From Clostridia bacterium (GTDB taxonomy: Bacteria > Bacillota > Clostridia > Oscillospirales > Acutalibacteraceae), in NCBI GenBank assembly GCA_017626295.1, contig JAGAJB010000008.1:112565-168455 (forward strand): DNA of 55,891 bases, read 5' to 3'. Each line of letters starts with the position of its first letter. Within the stretch, counting starts at the first letter, position 1. The notes beneath the pieces are model-generated. The model searched no databases. It was not told where the DNA came from and was given only the letters and a program-made list of their open reading frames with translations. Of the stretch, positions 16,181-25,071 are shown piece after piece. The position numbers and the translations under genes are program-made.

Positions 16181-17275
16181 ATGCCACCCCTTTCAATAAT
16201 GATAAAACCCGCATCAAGCCTTTGTAATATGCGGTGCAAATATTGTTTCTATCACGACGTTACAGACCACCGCGACATTAAAAGTTTCGGTATGATGAGT
16301 GAAGAAACTGCAGAAAATTTAATAAAAAAAGCCTTGGATTTCGCTGACGGCGAAAGCATAGCCTTTGCTTTTCAGGGCGGTGAGCCCACACTTCGCGGTT
16401 TGGATTTTTTTAAATATTTTTGCAAGAAAGTAAAGGAACTCAACATTAAAGGCAGTCAGATTTTTTACGGTTTACAAACAAACGGAACTGTTATTGATAA
16501 CCTATGGGCAGAGATTTTCAGAGAAAACAAATTCCTTATCGGGTTAAGTCTTGACGGTGACTTTGAAAACAACTCTTTCAGAATTGATGACAAAGGCAAC
16601 AATGCTTTTTATAAAATAATGAAAGCCGCCGACATTCTTACAAAAAACAATGTTGATTTTAATATACTTACCGTTTTAACAGGTAAATGTGCTGAAAATA
16701 TTGACGATATTTTAAAATACTTCAAAAAACGCGGGTTTAAATATTTGCAGTTTATCCCCTGTCTTCGTCCTTTCGGTGATAAAAGCGAAAGCGAACTGTA
16801 TATGACACCTAAACAATACAAACATTTTCTTATTAACGGTTTTAATTTTTATGTAAAAGAATATGTTCGGGATAATTACACGAGTATTCGTTATTTCGAT
16901 AACCTTGTGCATTTATATTTAGGTAACCCCACCGAGCAATGCGGTATGTGCGGTCACTGTATGCACCAATTTGTTGCAGAGGGTAACGGCAATATTTACC
17001 CCTGTGACTTTTACTGCACGGATGAATGGCTTTTAGGAAACATAAATGAAGTTACAGAAAACTTCGATACATTGGCACATTCGGAAAAAGCAACTGAATT
17101 TTTAAGAGAAAGTCTTGCTTTCAATGAAAAGTGTAAAAAATGCAGATTTTTCCCCGTGTGTCGCGGAGGCGGATGCAAACGCTCACGGGAAGACCGTGAT
17201 TACTGCGAAAGTTACAAAGGCTTCTTTGAAGCGTGTTTGCCACTTTTCAGAGTATTCGTAAATGAGAAGAAATAA
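16181..17275 (+). CDS. Anaerobic sulfatase-maturating radical SAM enzyme (anSME)
   Basis: A 364-residue radical SAM protein. The SAM-binding cluster motif CNMRCKYC is at residues 15-22, followed by FAFQGGEPTL, the usual GGEP segment. The C-terminal half holds the cysteine-rich SPASM region (CGMCGHC, YPCDFYC, CKKCRFFPVCRGGGC) for two auxiliary 4Fe-4S clusters. Enzymes of this build oxidise the active-site Cys or Ser of sulfatases to formylglycine without oxygen. It sits directly behind a sulfatase with a CSPAR site, its evident substrate. It acts in the cytoplasm before the sulfatase is exported. Confidence 0.95.
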   Translation: MPPLSIMIKPASSLCNMRCKYCFYHDVTDHRDIKSFGMMSEETAENLIKKALDFADGESIAFAFQGGEPTLRGLDFFKYFCKKVKELNIKGSQIFYGLQTNGTVIDNLWAEIFRENKFLIGLSLDGDFENNSFRIDDKGNNAFYKIMKAADILTKNNVDFNILTVLTGKCAENIDDILKYFKKRGFKYLQFIPCLRPFGDKSESELYMTPKQYKHFLINGFNFYVKEYVRDNYTSIRYFDNLVHLYLGNPTEQCGMCGHCMHQFVAEGNGNIYPCDFYCTDEWLLGNINEVTENFDTLAHSEKATEFLRESLAFNEKCKKCRFFPVCRGGGCKRSREDRDYCESYKGFFEACLPLFRVFVNEKK

Positions 17276-17315
17276 AAACAACTCCCGACAAGAAATCTTG
17301 TCGGGAATTGTTTTT
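17274..17315. terminator. Bidirectional terminator between anSME and lysA
   Basis: TCCCGACAAG / CTTGTCGGGA with an AAAT loop is flanked by AAAAACAA and TTGTTTTT, giving a U-tract on either strand. It serves the convergent maturase and lysA transcripts and overlaps both stop codons. Confidence 0.9.
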
Positions 17316-18609
17316 ACATATCATTTCTTATTAAATCTTCAAATGTTTCGCCTTTTACTGCCATATAATCTTCGTCACCGTTTACCATAATCACAGGAAG
17401 TTTCGGAATACGGTTATAGTTTGATGCCATGGAGTAATTGTAAGCGCCCGTTGTAAGAACTGCTATAAGGTCGCCTCTACCCACGGATTCGGGGAGTTTA
17501 ACCTTGGGTTGAATTATATCTCCGCTTTCGCAAAAACGCCCTACAAGGTCACAGAGAAAGTTGCATTCTTCGTCTGCTTTATCAGCCGCAACAACAGTGT
17601 ACTCGGACTCGTACAAAGCGAATCTGGGGTTATCACCCATACCGCCGTCAATGGCTACATAATTCTTATAACCTTCTATACGCTTAACATTGCCAACTTT
17701 ATAGAGTGTAATACCTGCATCTGCAACAATGCTTCTGCCGGGTTCCATACGAATAGCGGGCTCTGTAATATTAAGTTCTGCGCAAACTTTTTTAACATAC
17801 TCTGCTACCTGTCTGATATTATCTTCAATATCAATTTCAGGGTCGTTTTCAGTATATCTTACGCCGTAGCCACCGCCTAAATCAAGTTCGCGTGCCTCGT
17901 AACCGGTTTCGGTTTTAACATCTGCAATAAACTTAAGCATAATTTCTGCAGAGCGAACAAAAACATCGGAGTCAAAAAGTTGGGAACCTACATGGCAATG
18001 GAAACCTGCAAGTTCTATATTCTCCATAGAAAGTGCGGTTTTCGTAATCTCAAGGGCTGCGCCTGTTTCAATGGGGAAGCCGAATTTAGAATCGACTTTG
18101 CCTGTATTAACCGCCTCGTAGGTATGTGTATCAATACCGGGGGTAATTCTGAAAAGAATCTTTTGTTTTATACCGCGTTCGCCTGCAAATTTATTTACAG
18201 CCTCGAGTTCCTCAAGGTTATCTACCGCAAAGCAACCTACACCGTTATCCATAGCAAAATTGATGTCAAAATCATTTTTGCTGTTTGAATGGAAACACGC
18301 GTTTTCCATATTAAAGCCTGCACTTTTAGCGGTGTAAATCTCGCCCGGTGAAACAACGTCAACGCACATTCCTTCGGACTCGACTATGTTATAAATCTTT
18401 TTGAAACAACACGCCTTGCTTGCGTAAAAGGGTTTCGCATTTTCGCCGAAATACTTTTTCATCGCAACCGTGTATTTACGGCAATTTCTGCGAATGGTCT
18501 GCTCATCCATTACGTATATGGGCGAGCCGTATTTCTCCGCAAGTTCAACGGTGCTTCTGCCACCGAAGAACAAAACATTATCTTTTATACTGAGGTTACT
18601 GCAAATCAT
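17314..18609 (-). CDS. lysA: Diaminopimelate decarboxylase
   Basis: A 431-residue PLP enzyme of the alanine-racemase-fold decarboxylases, catalysing the last step of lysine synthesis (meso-DAP to lysine). The PLP lysine is K65 in FYASKA; the HVGSQ and GGGYGVRY segments bind the cofactor phosphate, and CESGD near the C terminus belongs to the partner active site. The start codon overlaps the dapA stop (ATGA), so both are translated from one riboswitch-controlled mRNA. No strong ribosome-binding site precedes it, which fits coupling. Confidence 0.96.
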   Translation of the reverse strand: MICSNLSIKDNVLFFGGRSTVELAEKYGSPIYVMDEQTIRRNCRKYTVAMKKYFGENAKPFYASKACCFKKIYNIVESEGMCVDVVSPGEIYTAKSAGFNMENACFHSNSKNDFDINFAMDNGVGCFAVDNLEELEAVNKFAGERGIKQKILFRITPGIDTHTYEAVNTGKVDSKFGFPIETGAALEITKTALSMENIELAGFHCHVGSQLFDSDVFVRSAEIMLKFIADVKTETGYEARELDLGGGYGVRYTENDPEIDIEDNIRQVAEYVKKVCAELNITEPAIRMEPGRSIVADAGITLYKVGNVKRIEGYKNYVAIDGGMGDNPRFALYESEYTVVAADKADEECNFLCDLVGRFCESGDIIQPKVKLPESVGRGDLIAVLTTGAYNYSMASNYNRIPKLPVIMVNGDEDYMAVKGETFEDLIRNDM

Positions 18610-19493
18610 ACGTTAAGACCCTGTTCTCTCATAAGTTCGCGCATTTTTGCTTCGTTTTCGGGTTCCATAGTTGTAAGAGGAAGACGAACGTAGTTTTCAC
18701 CGAAGCCCATAGCCGCAACCGCTGCTTTTGCAGGGATGGGGTTAACCTCGCAGAAAAGAGAGTTGATTAAAGGAAGAAGTTCAAGTTGTAAATCTCTGCT
18801 GCCTTCAATATCGCCTGCAAAGAATTTATCGCAAATTTCAACTGTCTTTTTAGGAAGAATGTTGGACACTACGGAGATAACGCCTTTTCCGCCCAAAGAC
18901 ATAAGGGGAACTATCTGGTCATCGTTACCTGAGTAAATATCGAAGTTGCCTTTTGTAAGAGCAGCAATTTCAGCAATTTGTGAAATGTTACCGCTTGCCT
19001 CTTTAATACCGACAATGTTAGGATGCTCAGCAAGAACCGCACAAGATGCAGGTGTTAAGTTGCAACCTGTTCTTGAGGGTACATTGTAAAGAATACAGGG
19101 CTTTGTAGAAGCATCGGCAATAGCCTTAAATGACTCAATAAGACCGCGCTGAGTCGCTTTATTGTAATAAGGTGTAACGAGAAGCATTGCATCGCAACCA
19201 ACTTCGCAAGCGTACTCTGTAAGAGCAATAGCGTAAGCGGTATCGTTAGAGCCTGTGCCTGCAACAACAGGAACTCTGCCGTTTACTTTTTCAACGGCAA
19301 AGCGAAGAACTTCCTTGTGTTCTTCGTCGGTAAGTGTTGAACCCTCACCGCTTGTGCCGGCAATAACAAGGGCATTTATACCCTCTTCAATCTGCCATTC
19401 AATAAGTCGCTGGAATGCATCATAATCAACACCGTTAGCGTTCATAGGTGTTACAAGGGCTGTACCTACGCCCTGAAAAACTGTTTTTTTCAT
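18606..19493 (-). CDS. dapA: 4-hydroxy-tetrahydrodipicolinate synthase
   Basis: A 295-residue TIM-barrel enzyme that condenses pyruvate with aspartate semialdehyde at the entry to lysine/DAP synthesis. The Schiff-base lysine is K164 (VGIKEASGN), Tyr136 (YNVPSRTG) is the catalytic tyrosine, and AGTSGEGSTL is the pyruvate-binding strand. Product DAP also feeds peptidoglycan and, through dipicolinate, spore formation. ATG 19493 is preferred over an upstream frame because GGGGAG lies 7 bases before it. The gene is first in the dapA-lysA operon behind a lysine riboswitch. Confidence 0.97.
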   Translation of the reverse strand: MKKTVFQGVGTALVTPMNANGVDYDAFQRLIEWQIEEGINALVIAGTSGEGSTLTDEEHKEVLRFAVEKVNGRVPVVAGTGSNDTAYAIALTEYACEVGCDAMLLVTPYYNKATQRGLIESFKAIADASTKPCILYNVPSRTGCNLTPASCAVLAEHPNIVGIKEASGNISQIAEIAALTKGNFDIYSGNDDQIVPLMSLGGKGVISVVSNILPKKTVEICDKFFAGDIEGSRDLQLELLPLINSLFCEVNPIPAKAAVAAMGFGENYVRLPLTTMEPENEAKMRELMREQGLNV

Positions 19494-19511
19494 AGTAATT
19501 CTCCCCACTGC

Positions 19512-19543
19512 AAAAAAATAATAGTTGCCGAAAAGCAACTATC
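19512..19543 (-). terminator. Riboswitch terminator before dapA
   Basis: ATAGTTGC / GCAACTAT on a six-base loop is followed on the minus strand by TATTTTTTT. It lies between the lysine aptamer and the dapA ribosome-binding site, so lysine binding should favour it. Confidence 0.85.
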
Positions 19544-19579
19544 TACACATATAAATACACCAATGGTATTATGGTATGC

Positions 19580-19742
19580 AAGATAGCTCTCCACCCCAAA
19601 GGGATGACAACAATAAAGATATTATTCCTTACTGCCAGACCGACTTTTTGCCATAAGTCGACTTCGGCACCTGCTCCTTTCACCGCAACGGTTTTCGGCA
19701 AACCTTTGTGCTACGGTTACTGATAACAAAATGCACCTCTAT
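19580..19742 (-). promoter_or_regulatory. Lysine riboswitch (L box)
   Basis: Reading the minus strand, the conserved L-box parts appear in order: AGAGGTGC, then ATCAGTAAC, then GTGAAAGGAGC and GTGCCGAAG, GTCGGTCTGGCAG, and finally GGAGAGCTATC, which closes stem P1 with the GATAGAGG-like start. The aptamer binds lysine and, through the terminator at 19512-19543, shuts off dapA and lysA. Position directly upstream of lysine-synthesis genes supports the call. Confidence 0.93.
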
Positions 19743-19753
19743 CGGTTGTTATA

Positions 19754-19782
19754 AATATATCACACCCATAAACCGTTGTCAA
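19754..19782 (-). promoter_or_regulatory. Sigma-A promoter of the riboswitch-dapA-lysA transcript
   Basis: TTGACA (19782-19777) and TATATT (19759-19754) are separated by 17 bases, ending about 12 bases before the lysine aptamer. Confidence 0.78.
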
Positions 19783-19830
19783 CCATAAAAAACCACAAAG
19801 AAAGGCGCATATATTAACTATTTATTATAT

Positions 19831-19869
19831 AAAAAACAAATAATTCCTCCCCTACCTTAGTAAGAGAGG
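19831..19869 (-). terminator. Terminator of the lipoprotein-fabG operon
   Basis: CCTCTCTTAC and GTAGGGGAGG form a 10-bp stem (with G-U pairs) on a four-base loop, followed by AATTATTTGTTTTTT on the minus strand. Confidence 0.75.
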
Positions 19870-19881
19870 AAAATTTACGGG

Positions 19882-20616
19882 TTATATTACAAAACCGCCG
19901 TTTACGGAAACAACCTGCCCTGTAATAAATCTTGCTTTTTCTGATGCAAGAAAACTTACTGTAACTGCAATATCTTCGGGTGTTCCTAAAACACCCATAG
20001 GAGTTTCATCCGCTAAAACTTTTTTATCTTCATCGGAAAACTGCGCCATCATATCAGTAAGCACTACACCCGGCGAAACCGCATTAACGGTTATACCCGA
20101 AAGCCCCACTTCCTTGGCAAGTGCCTTTGTAAGCCCTATAAGGCCCGCTTTAGCGGCAGAGTAATGAACCTCCATTGATGCACCGACTTCGCCCCACATT
20201 GAAGCGATATTTATAATTGAACCGCTTTTTTCACGAATCATATACGGCAATGCACTACGGCAACAGTTAAAAGCACCTGTAAGGTTTGTGCCTATCATTT
20301 TTTGCCACATTTCGTCGGTAATATCGGTAAAAAGAGCCTGTTGTGCGATACCTGCGTTATTAACAAGTACATCTGCACCGCCGAAAATATTTTCAATTTC
20401 AGAAAACATTTTCTTAACCTGCTCTGAATCCGACACGTCTGCCTTGAAAATCTCAACAGATGTTACTGCGGAGAGTTCATATTTCAAGGAAAGTGCTTCT
20501 TTTTCTGAAGTATTAAAATTAAGTGCAATATTATATCCGTCTTTTGCAAGCGCACGGCAAACGGCTGCACCTATGCCCTTTGCACCACCTGTTACAAGCG
20601 CTGTTTTTTTATTCAT
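19882..20616 (-). CDS. fabG: Short-chain dehydrogenase, 3-oxoacyl-ACP reductase-like
   Basis: A 244-residue SDR. The Rossmann motif TGGAKGIG (residues 9-16), NNAGIAQ, and the S-Y-K catalytic set (NIAS...YSAAK) are complete, and the C-terminal FITGQVVSVNGG stretch fits FabG-like enzymes. FabG reduces 3-ketoacyl-ACP with NADPH during fatty-acid synthesis. It is not among other fab genes; it overlaps the end of a lipoprotein gene by 8 bases and lacks a good ribosome-binding site. Another SDR substrate is therefore possible. Confidence 0.85.
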   Translation of the reverse strand: MNKKTALVTGGAKGIGAAVCRALAKDGYNIALNFNTSEKEALSLKYELSAVTSVEIFKADVSDSEQVKKMFSEIENIFGGADVLVNNAGIAQQALFTDITDEMWQKMIGTNLTGAFNCCRSALPYMIREKSGSIINIASMWGEVGASMEVHYSAAKAGLIGLTKALAKEVGLSGITVNAVSPGVVLTDMMAQFSDEDKKVLADETPMGVLGTPEDIAVTVSFLASEKARFITGQVVSVNGGFVI

Positions 20617-21595
20617 CGTGACTGTGAGAGTGGTCGGCGGTTACATCTACCGCACCGATAAATTCAGAAACGCCTTCTTCATCAAGAGTTGTTCTCTTAT
20701 AATCTGAGGGGGGAGCGAAAACTGATGCAGGAACAACGGGTGAAACGCTGTCGTAATAAAGAACACTGCCGTCTGGTGAAACTGTTTTCATAATTGTTGT
20801 GCCTATAAAGTAATCCCTTACACCATCATCGTACACCACAACGTTATATACAACGCCGTCCTCTGCCTGATTCATGGTCTGTTTAACAGGTTTATCTAAA
20901 TCAAGCGCACTGCCTGTGAACTGTGCAAGTTCTTCTTCGGTCATATTTTCTTTTAACATTTCTTTGGTGATTTCGATATATGTCTTTTCGTTAACGGAAA
21001 GCATATAAACAATATCTTCAGTTATAATAATGCCGAGTTGCTGACCGTTAAGTTCAGAAAACATTGCTAATTTTTCACCGCTTCTTGCAACTTTATAAGG
21101 TGTTGCAACGCCATCATAAACGGCTCTGCCCGTTATCATATACTGGGTTGATTTAAGAACAGCCGCATCGTCCTGAACATAAGGCATATCCTCAATATCA
21201 TTGGAAACAGTGGTCTTTTCAGGCTTTTTGTTTGAACCCGCAGAGTCGGTTTTTTCGGATGTTGAATCACCTTTTGAGGCAGTTGTGCTAACATTATTCT
21301 TGTTATTGGAAACAGCCTGTTGCAAACGGTCCGCGGATACACCCGTCTTAACAGTTGTATCTTCTTTATCCTTATCAAAGAATGTTTCGCCTTTTTTAAT
21401 TTCTTCTTTGGAAATCGTTACCGCTTCCGTAGCGATGACAACGCCTTTATCGTCAGTCACCTCTATAATCGCAGTGTGTGACTGTGTATCCTCTGTATTT
21501 TTACCTTTTAAATTTAAGGACATCTCGCAACCGCTGAGAACAAAAACAAGCGATGCAAGAATAAGTGCAATAATAGATAAAGTAATTTTCTTCAT
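20609..21595 (-). CDS. Putative lipoprotein, unknown function
   Basis: A 328-residue exported protein with a lipobox LSGC (lipidated Cys23). Residues 30-125 are a low-complexity Thr/Lys/Asp/Ser linker; residues 130-310 form one domain, with YMITGRAVYDG and YVEI-like strands, that I do not recognise. It ends in the histidine-rich DHSHSHDE. The ATG at 21595 has GGAGGGC 3 bases upstream and starts a standard signal peptide; a longer frame would bury it. Translationally coupled to the downstream SDR. Confidence 0.78.
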   Translation of the reverse strand: MKKITLSIIALILASLVFVLSGCEMSLNLKGKNTEDTQSHTAIIEVTDDKGVVIATEAVTISKEEIKKGETFFDKDKEDTTVKTGVSADRLQQAVSNNKNNVSTTASKGDSTSEKTDSAGSNKKPEKTTVSNDIEDMPYVQDDAAVLKSTQYMITGRAVYDGVATPYKVARSGEKLAMFSELNGQQLGIIITEDIVYMLSVNEKTYIEITKEMLKENMTEEELAQFTGSALDLDKPVKQTMNQAEDGVVYNVVVYDDGVRDYFIGTTIMKTVSPDGSVLYYDSVSPVVPASVFAPPSDYKRTTLDEEGVSEFIGAVDVTADHSHSHDE

Positions 21596-21687
21596 AATGC
21601 CCTCCGAATTAAATTTCTTTAATTTTACCACAGTTTTTCAGAAAAAACAACCTAATACACATATAGGTTTTGATTATTTACAAATAG

Positions 21688-21737
21688 TTAAAAAACTGTT
21701 GCGCTTGTATGCAGAAAGTACAGAACGCAACAGTAAC
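21688..21737 (-). terminator. Terminator after the DUF5662 gene
   Basis: CTGTTGCG and CGCAACAG pair across a 22-base loop and are followed by TTTTTTAAC on the minus strand, 2 bases past the stop codon. Confidence 0.65.
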
Positions 21738-21738
21738 A

Positions 21739-22281
21739 TTATTTTTGCTTCTTATCTTCTTTAAGAAGTTCTCTAATGTGATTAAAAGTATAGTCCTCAC
21801 CTTTTTCGGCAAGTTCAGTTAAAAGACTTTCAAGCAAATCAGAGGTTTCGGGGTGAATCACACGCCTGCCCTTCGCCCTTAAAAAGTATTCGAGGGGTGA
21901 TTGGTCCGTGTACTTATCACCATTGTAAATTTTGCCTGCTGCCACACGGTCACAGAACATCTCTGCAACGTATTTCATAGGCATTTTTACAGGCTCAACC
22001 ACCTTTGATTTTGTGTTATAATCCGTCCAATATTCAAAGTGGTGTTTATTTCTGCCTTTGTGGTGAATCCACGCAAGAGAATGTCCGTTTTGCTCCCTCT
22101 CCCCCTCGTTAGGACTGCGAAAACCCACATAATACTTTGCACCGGGCATAAATTCCGTAGGTGAATATTTGGACAAATCGTGCCTTAACCCCTGCCACAA
22201 AATACCCGCTTTAAAGCAATGCTTAATGACTACGTGGCGGTGCTTTGTTATTGTTTTAAAATGTTTAATCGGATGTCCCAT
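21739..22281 (-). CDS. DUF5662 family protein
   Basis: A 180-residue soluble protein that I place in DUF5662 from its N-terminal HPIKHFKTITKHRHVV and the RHDLSKYSPTEF and KGRNKHHFEYW sequences. The many histidines and the HDLSKY segment suggest a metal site, perhaps HD-like, but no activity is established. It is separated from the fucosidase gene by one base and has no clear ribosome-binding site, so it is probably translated with it. Cytoplasmic; no signal peptide or helix. Confidence 0.75.
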   Translation of the reverse strand: MGHPIKHFKTITKHRHVVIKHCFKAGILWQGLRHDLSKYSPTEFMPGAKYYVGFRSPNEGEREQNGHSLAWIHHKGRNKHHFEYWTDYNTKSKVVEPVKMPMKYVAEMFCDRVAAGKIYNGDKYTDQSPLEYFLRAKGRRVIHPETSDLLESLLTELAEKGEDYTFNHIRELLKEDKKQK

Positions 22282-22282
22282 A

Positions 22283-23590
22283 TCAACTTAACTTAAATAC
22301 AAAAAGGTGTTCGCTGTTTACGTCTTCGGGTGAACAAATATCTGCTCTGAGGGCGAGTTTGCCGTCACGGTTAATAACCTCTACGTCAGCGGCACTTCCG
22401 AGAAGTGTGACATTATATTTATCCGAATACTCAATTTCGGGGAAAACGGTTTCTTTTGAGGGGAAACGCTCTGTAATAGCATAGATATTGCCGTCACGCT
22501 TTGTGTAATAAACACCGTCGGAATGTTTCTTACAGTAAACTTCACTTTCATAAATGGCTTCGCCGTTTGTTTCGAGCCATTTACCCATACCGAGAAGTCT
22601 TTCTTCCATAATGGGCGGAATAGTGCCGTCACCGTCGGGACCTATATTAAGAAGGAAGTTACCGCCCTTTGAAACAAGGTCACAAAGGATTTTAAGAAGT
22701 TCTTTAACAGAAAGATAATCTTCACAACCCTCTTCTTTATTTATACCGAAAGAACGACCGATACCGCGACATTCCTCAAAAGGTCTGTCAAGTTCAACAT
22801 CGTCAATTCGTCTTTCAGTGCCTTGGTACACGTCAATAATTCCGTATTCTGTTGTAAAGTTACCGCCCAATTTGCCGCGTGTTTCTTTACCCCAACGGTC
22901 ATTGGGAACGATAAAATCTTTAACAGATGACTCATTATAGAGCCACTGTAAAAACTCAGTTGAGTGCCATACGGAACTTTCATGCTCCCATTCGCCGTCT
23001 GTAAAAAGAGTATTGGGCTGATATTTCTCAACAAGTTCTTTGAGCATGGGGTGAAGATGCTCGAGAGCGTATTTTTCGGGGTCCTCAAGGTAATAAGGAT
23101 GCCACCACTCGTAAACCGAATGATAAACACCGAAACGAACACCCGTACCTTCCATTGCGTTTTTAAGTTCCATAAGGAAGTCGCGTTTCGGGGCGCACTC
23201 TACGGAGTTAAGACCGGGTGCATACTTTGTTTCATAAAGGCAATAGCCGTCGTGATGTTTTGAAACGAAGTTTATGTACTTAGCACCTGAGCGTTTAAAG
23301 AGGTCTGCCCATTTTTCAGCATCGAAACGCTCACCTGTAAATTCATTGACAAAGTCATAATAAGGTCTTGAATTATAATGTTTTTTGTGATAAGCCTTGT
23401 ATTTTTCCTGTGCCTCTGTTTCACATTTTTCCATATTACAGGAATAACCGTACCATTCGGCATAATCTTTTTTAGGAGCGTATGCAGGGATGCTGTACAG
23501 ACCCCAATGTATAAAAATACCGAATTTCGCTTTACCGAACCATTGGGGTACTTTTCTTGAATTAAGCGATTCCCAATTATTCTCAAACAT
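22283..23590 (-). CDS. Alpha-L-fucosidase (GH29)
   Basis: A 435-residue glycoside hydrolase family 29 enzyme removing terminal L-fucose from glycans. The N-terminal WFGKAKFGIFIHWGLYS is the classic opening; KHHDGYCLY lines the fucose pocket; the nucleophile is Asp198 in LFTDGEW. The C-terminal beta domain is short. There is no signal peptide, so it acts in the cytoplasm on imported fucosylated oligosaccharides. ATG follows AGAGGT. It lies 5 bases after rlmA and 1 base before the DUF5662 gene. Linkage specificity and the acid/base residue cannot be set from sequence. Confidence 0.92.
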   Translation of the reverse strand: MFENNWESLNSRKVPQWFGKAKFGIFIHWGLYSIPAYAPKKDYAEWYGYSCNMEKCETEAQEKYKAYHKKHYNSRPYYDFVNEFTGERFDAEKWADLFKRSGAKYINFVSKHHDGYCLYETKYAPGLNSVECAPKRDFLMELKNAMEGTGVRFGVYHSVYEWWHPYYLEDPEKYALEHLHPMLKELVEKYQPNTLFTDGEWEHESSVWHSTEFLQWLYNESSVKDFIVPNDRWGKETRGKLGGNFTTEYGIIDVYQGTERRIDDVELDRPFEECRGIGRSFGINKEEGCEDYLSVKELLKILCDLVSKGGNFLLNIGPDGDGTIPPIMEERLLGMGKWLETNGEAIYESEVYCKKHSDGVYYTKRDGNIYAITERFPSKETVFPEIEYSDKYNVTLLGSAADVEVINRDGKLALRADICSPEDVNSEHLFVFKLS

Positions 23591-23595
23591 AATTT

Positions 23596-24402
23596 TTACC
23601 TCTTTTCATATATTTCGACGCCGAAATGAACAGTTGTTTCAAGTTCATTTTTCCGGAGTAAATTCTCTGTTTCTTCTCTGCCTGTTTTGTAATAATAAGG
23701 CGTCATCCTGAAAAGATTCAGAATATCCTCGTTTTCAGTTAGTTTTATTTTGTATTTGATTTCTTTTACCGAAACGAGTTTAAAAATTTCGTCATTTCTT
23801 ATTTCGGGTTTATTTTTATAAGGTTCCTTATATAAAGCACATTTAAGTTCCCATAGATGATCTTCCAAAGGTACGGCTTTAATAAGTAAACCGCCGTCTT
23901 TTAAAACTCTTGAAAACTCCTCGTATGCTGACGGAGCGAAAACATTCAATACACAGTCAACACTTTTGTCGCTAAAGGGAAGCGAAAAAGCACTGGCAAC
24001 GGCAAATTGGGCGTTTTTCAAAGATTTTGCAGCATACTTCAAAGCATCCTTTGAAATATCTATGCCGAAAACATTAAAATCTCCGCAATTTAAAACCGCA
24101 CCTGTGTAATACCCCTCACCACAACCTATATCGGCTATGACGTCGTTTTCCGTAACATTGGATTTCACCGCATCACAAATGCCGTCAAGAAGTTCTTTAT
24201 AAAAACCTTTTTCAAGAAAATCACGTCGGGAACGCACCATAACTTTATCGTCACCGTGACGTTTTACAGAGGACTGCTGTGACATTAAAAGATTTACGTA
24301 ACCGTCTTTTGAAATATCAAAGCAATGGCAATTTTCACAAGTATAAGACTTATCGGTAACTTTCAACTTTTCCTTGCAGACAGGACAAATAAAATAAGAC
24401 AT
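23596..24402 (-). CDS. rlmA: 23S rRNA (guanine-N1)-methyltransferase-like
   Basis: A 268-residue SAM-dependent methyltransferase. An N-terminal zinc finger (C6, C9, C22, C25) precedes a Rossmann methyltransferase domain with IADIGCGEGYY and VFGIDIS. That order, and the KDGYVNLL segment, are characteristic of RlmA enzymes, which methylate G745 or G748 in 23S rRNA helix 35. In Gram-positives the RlmA(II) form acts on G748. ATG 24402 is preferred to a GTG four codons upstream, but neither has a strong ribosome-binding site. It follows nrdR after a terminator. Confidence 0.87.
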   Translation of the reverse strand: MSYFICPVCKEKLKVTDKSYTCENCHCFDISKDGYVNLLMSQQSSVKRHGDDKVMVRSRRDFLEKGFYKELLDGICDAVKSNVTENDVIADIGCGEGYYTGAVLNCGDFNVFGIDISKDALKYAAKSLKNAQFAVASAFSLPFSDKSVDCVLNVFAPSAYEEFSRVLKDGGLLIKAVPLEDHLWELKCALYKEPYKNKPEIRNDEIFKLVSVKEIKYKIKLTENEDILNLFRMTPYYYKTGREETENLLRKNELETTVHFGVEIYEKR

Positions 24403-24418
24403 ATTTTTAACCACGAAT

Positions 24419-24445
24419 TAAAGGCTACCTAACGGCAGCCTTATA
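24419..24445 (-). terminator. nrdR terminator
   Basis: GGCTGCC and GGTAGCC form a seven-base stem with one G-U pair on a GTTA loop, followed by TTTAATTC. The T-tract is short, so read-through into rlmA is plausible. Confidence 0.6.
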
Positions 24446-24447
24446 TT

Positions 24448-24903
24448 TTATTCCTCAATAAGAAGTTTTTTAAGTTCACTCATAAAGGTGTTTATATCTT
24501 TAAACTGACGGTAAACGGATGCAAAACGTACATAGGCTACTTCGTCAATATCTTTGAGTTTATCCATAACGTGCTCACCGATTTTAACTGAAGTAACTTC
24601 CCTGTCAAGAGAGTTTTGAAGTTCTGCTTCGATTTCGTCAACAGCCCTTTCGATAACTTCAACGGAAACGGGGCGTTTTTCGCAAGCGCGCATCATACCG
24701 TTGAAAAGTTTATCACGGTCGAAAACTTCGCGTGATTTATCTTTTTTAACAACAACAATAGGAACACTTTCGATAATTTCATAAGTGGTAAAACGCTTAC
24801 CGCAACTCATACATTCTCTGCGGCGGCGTATACGCTCACCCTCATCGGTAGGTCTTGAGTCAATAACTTTGCTTTCTTCAAAACTGCAAAACGGACATTT
24901 CAT
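24448..24903 (-). CDS. nrdR: Transcriptional repressor NrdR
   Basis: A 151-residue repressor of ribonucleotide reductase genes. The zinc ribbon (CPFC at residues 3-6, CMSC later) with [17 protein letters not shown] reads NrdR boxes; the ATP-cone domain ([14 protein letters not shown] to the C terminus) senses ATP/dATP. Length and motifs match the family closely. ATG follows GGGGTG. No nrd genes are in the window. Confidence 0.97.
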   Translation of the reverse strand: MKCPFCSFEESKVIDSRPTDEGERIRRRRECMSCGKRFTTYEIIESVPIVVVKKDKSREVFDRDKLFNGMMRACEKRPVSVEVIERAVDEIEAELQNSLDREVTSVKIGEHVMDKLKDIDEVAYVRFASVYRQFKDINTFMSELKKLLIEE

Positions 24904-24938
24904 AAAGGTGCACCCCTTATCAATTTAAAATCAAGTGT

Positions 24939-24967
24939 ATTATACCAAATACAGTACGCTAACGCAA
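24939..24967 (-). promoter_or_regulatory. nrdR: nrdR promoter
   Basis: TTGCGT (24967-24962) and TATAAT (24944-24939) are 17 bases apart on the minus strand, 36 bases before the nrdR start. Confidence 0.65.
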
Positions 24968-25071
24968 GAGTTTTACCGATATTTTGTGTATCATCGAAAT
25001 CCGTGCAAGTTTTTGTTTAATTATGGTATACACTTATTTATAACTGCCAAACACAAGGAAAAGGTAACATA

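Noticed and set aside
19882-21595. Fatty-acid synthesis operon
   Set aside because: Only one SDR is present, next to an unrelated lipoprotein; no other fab gene occurs in the window.
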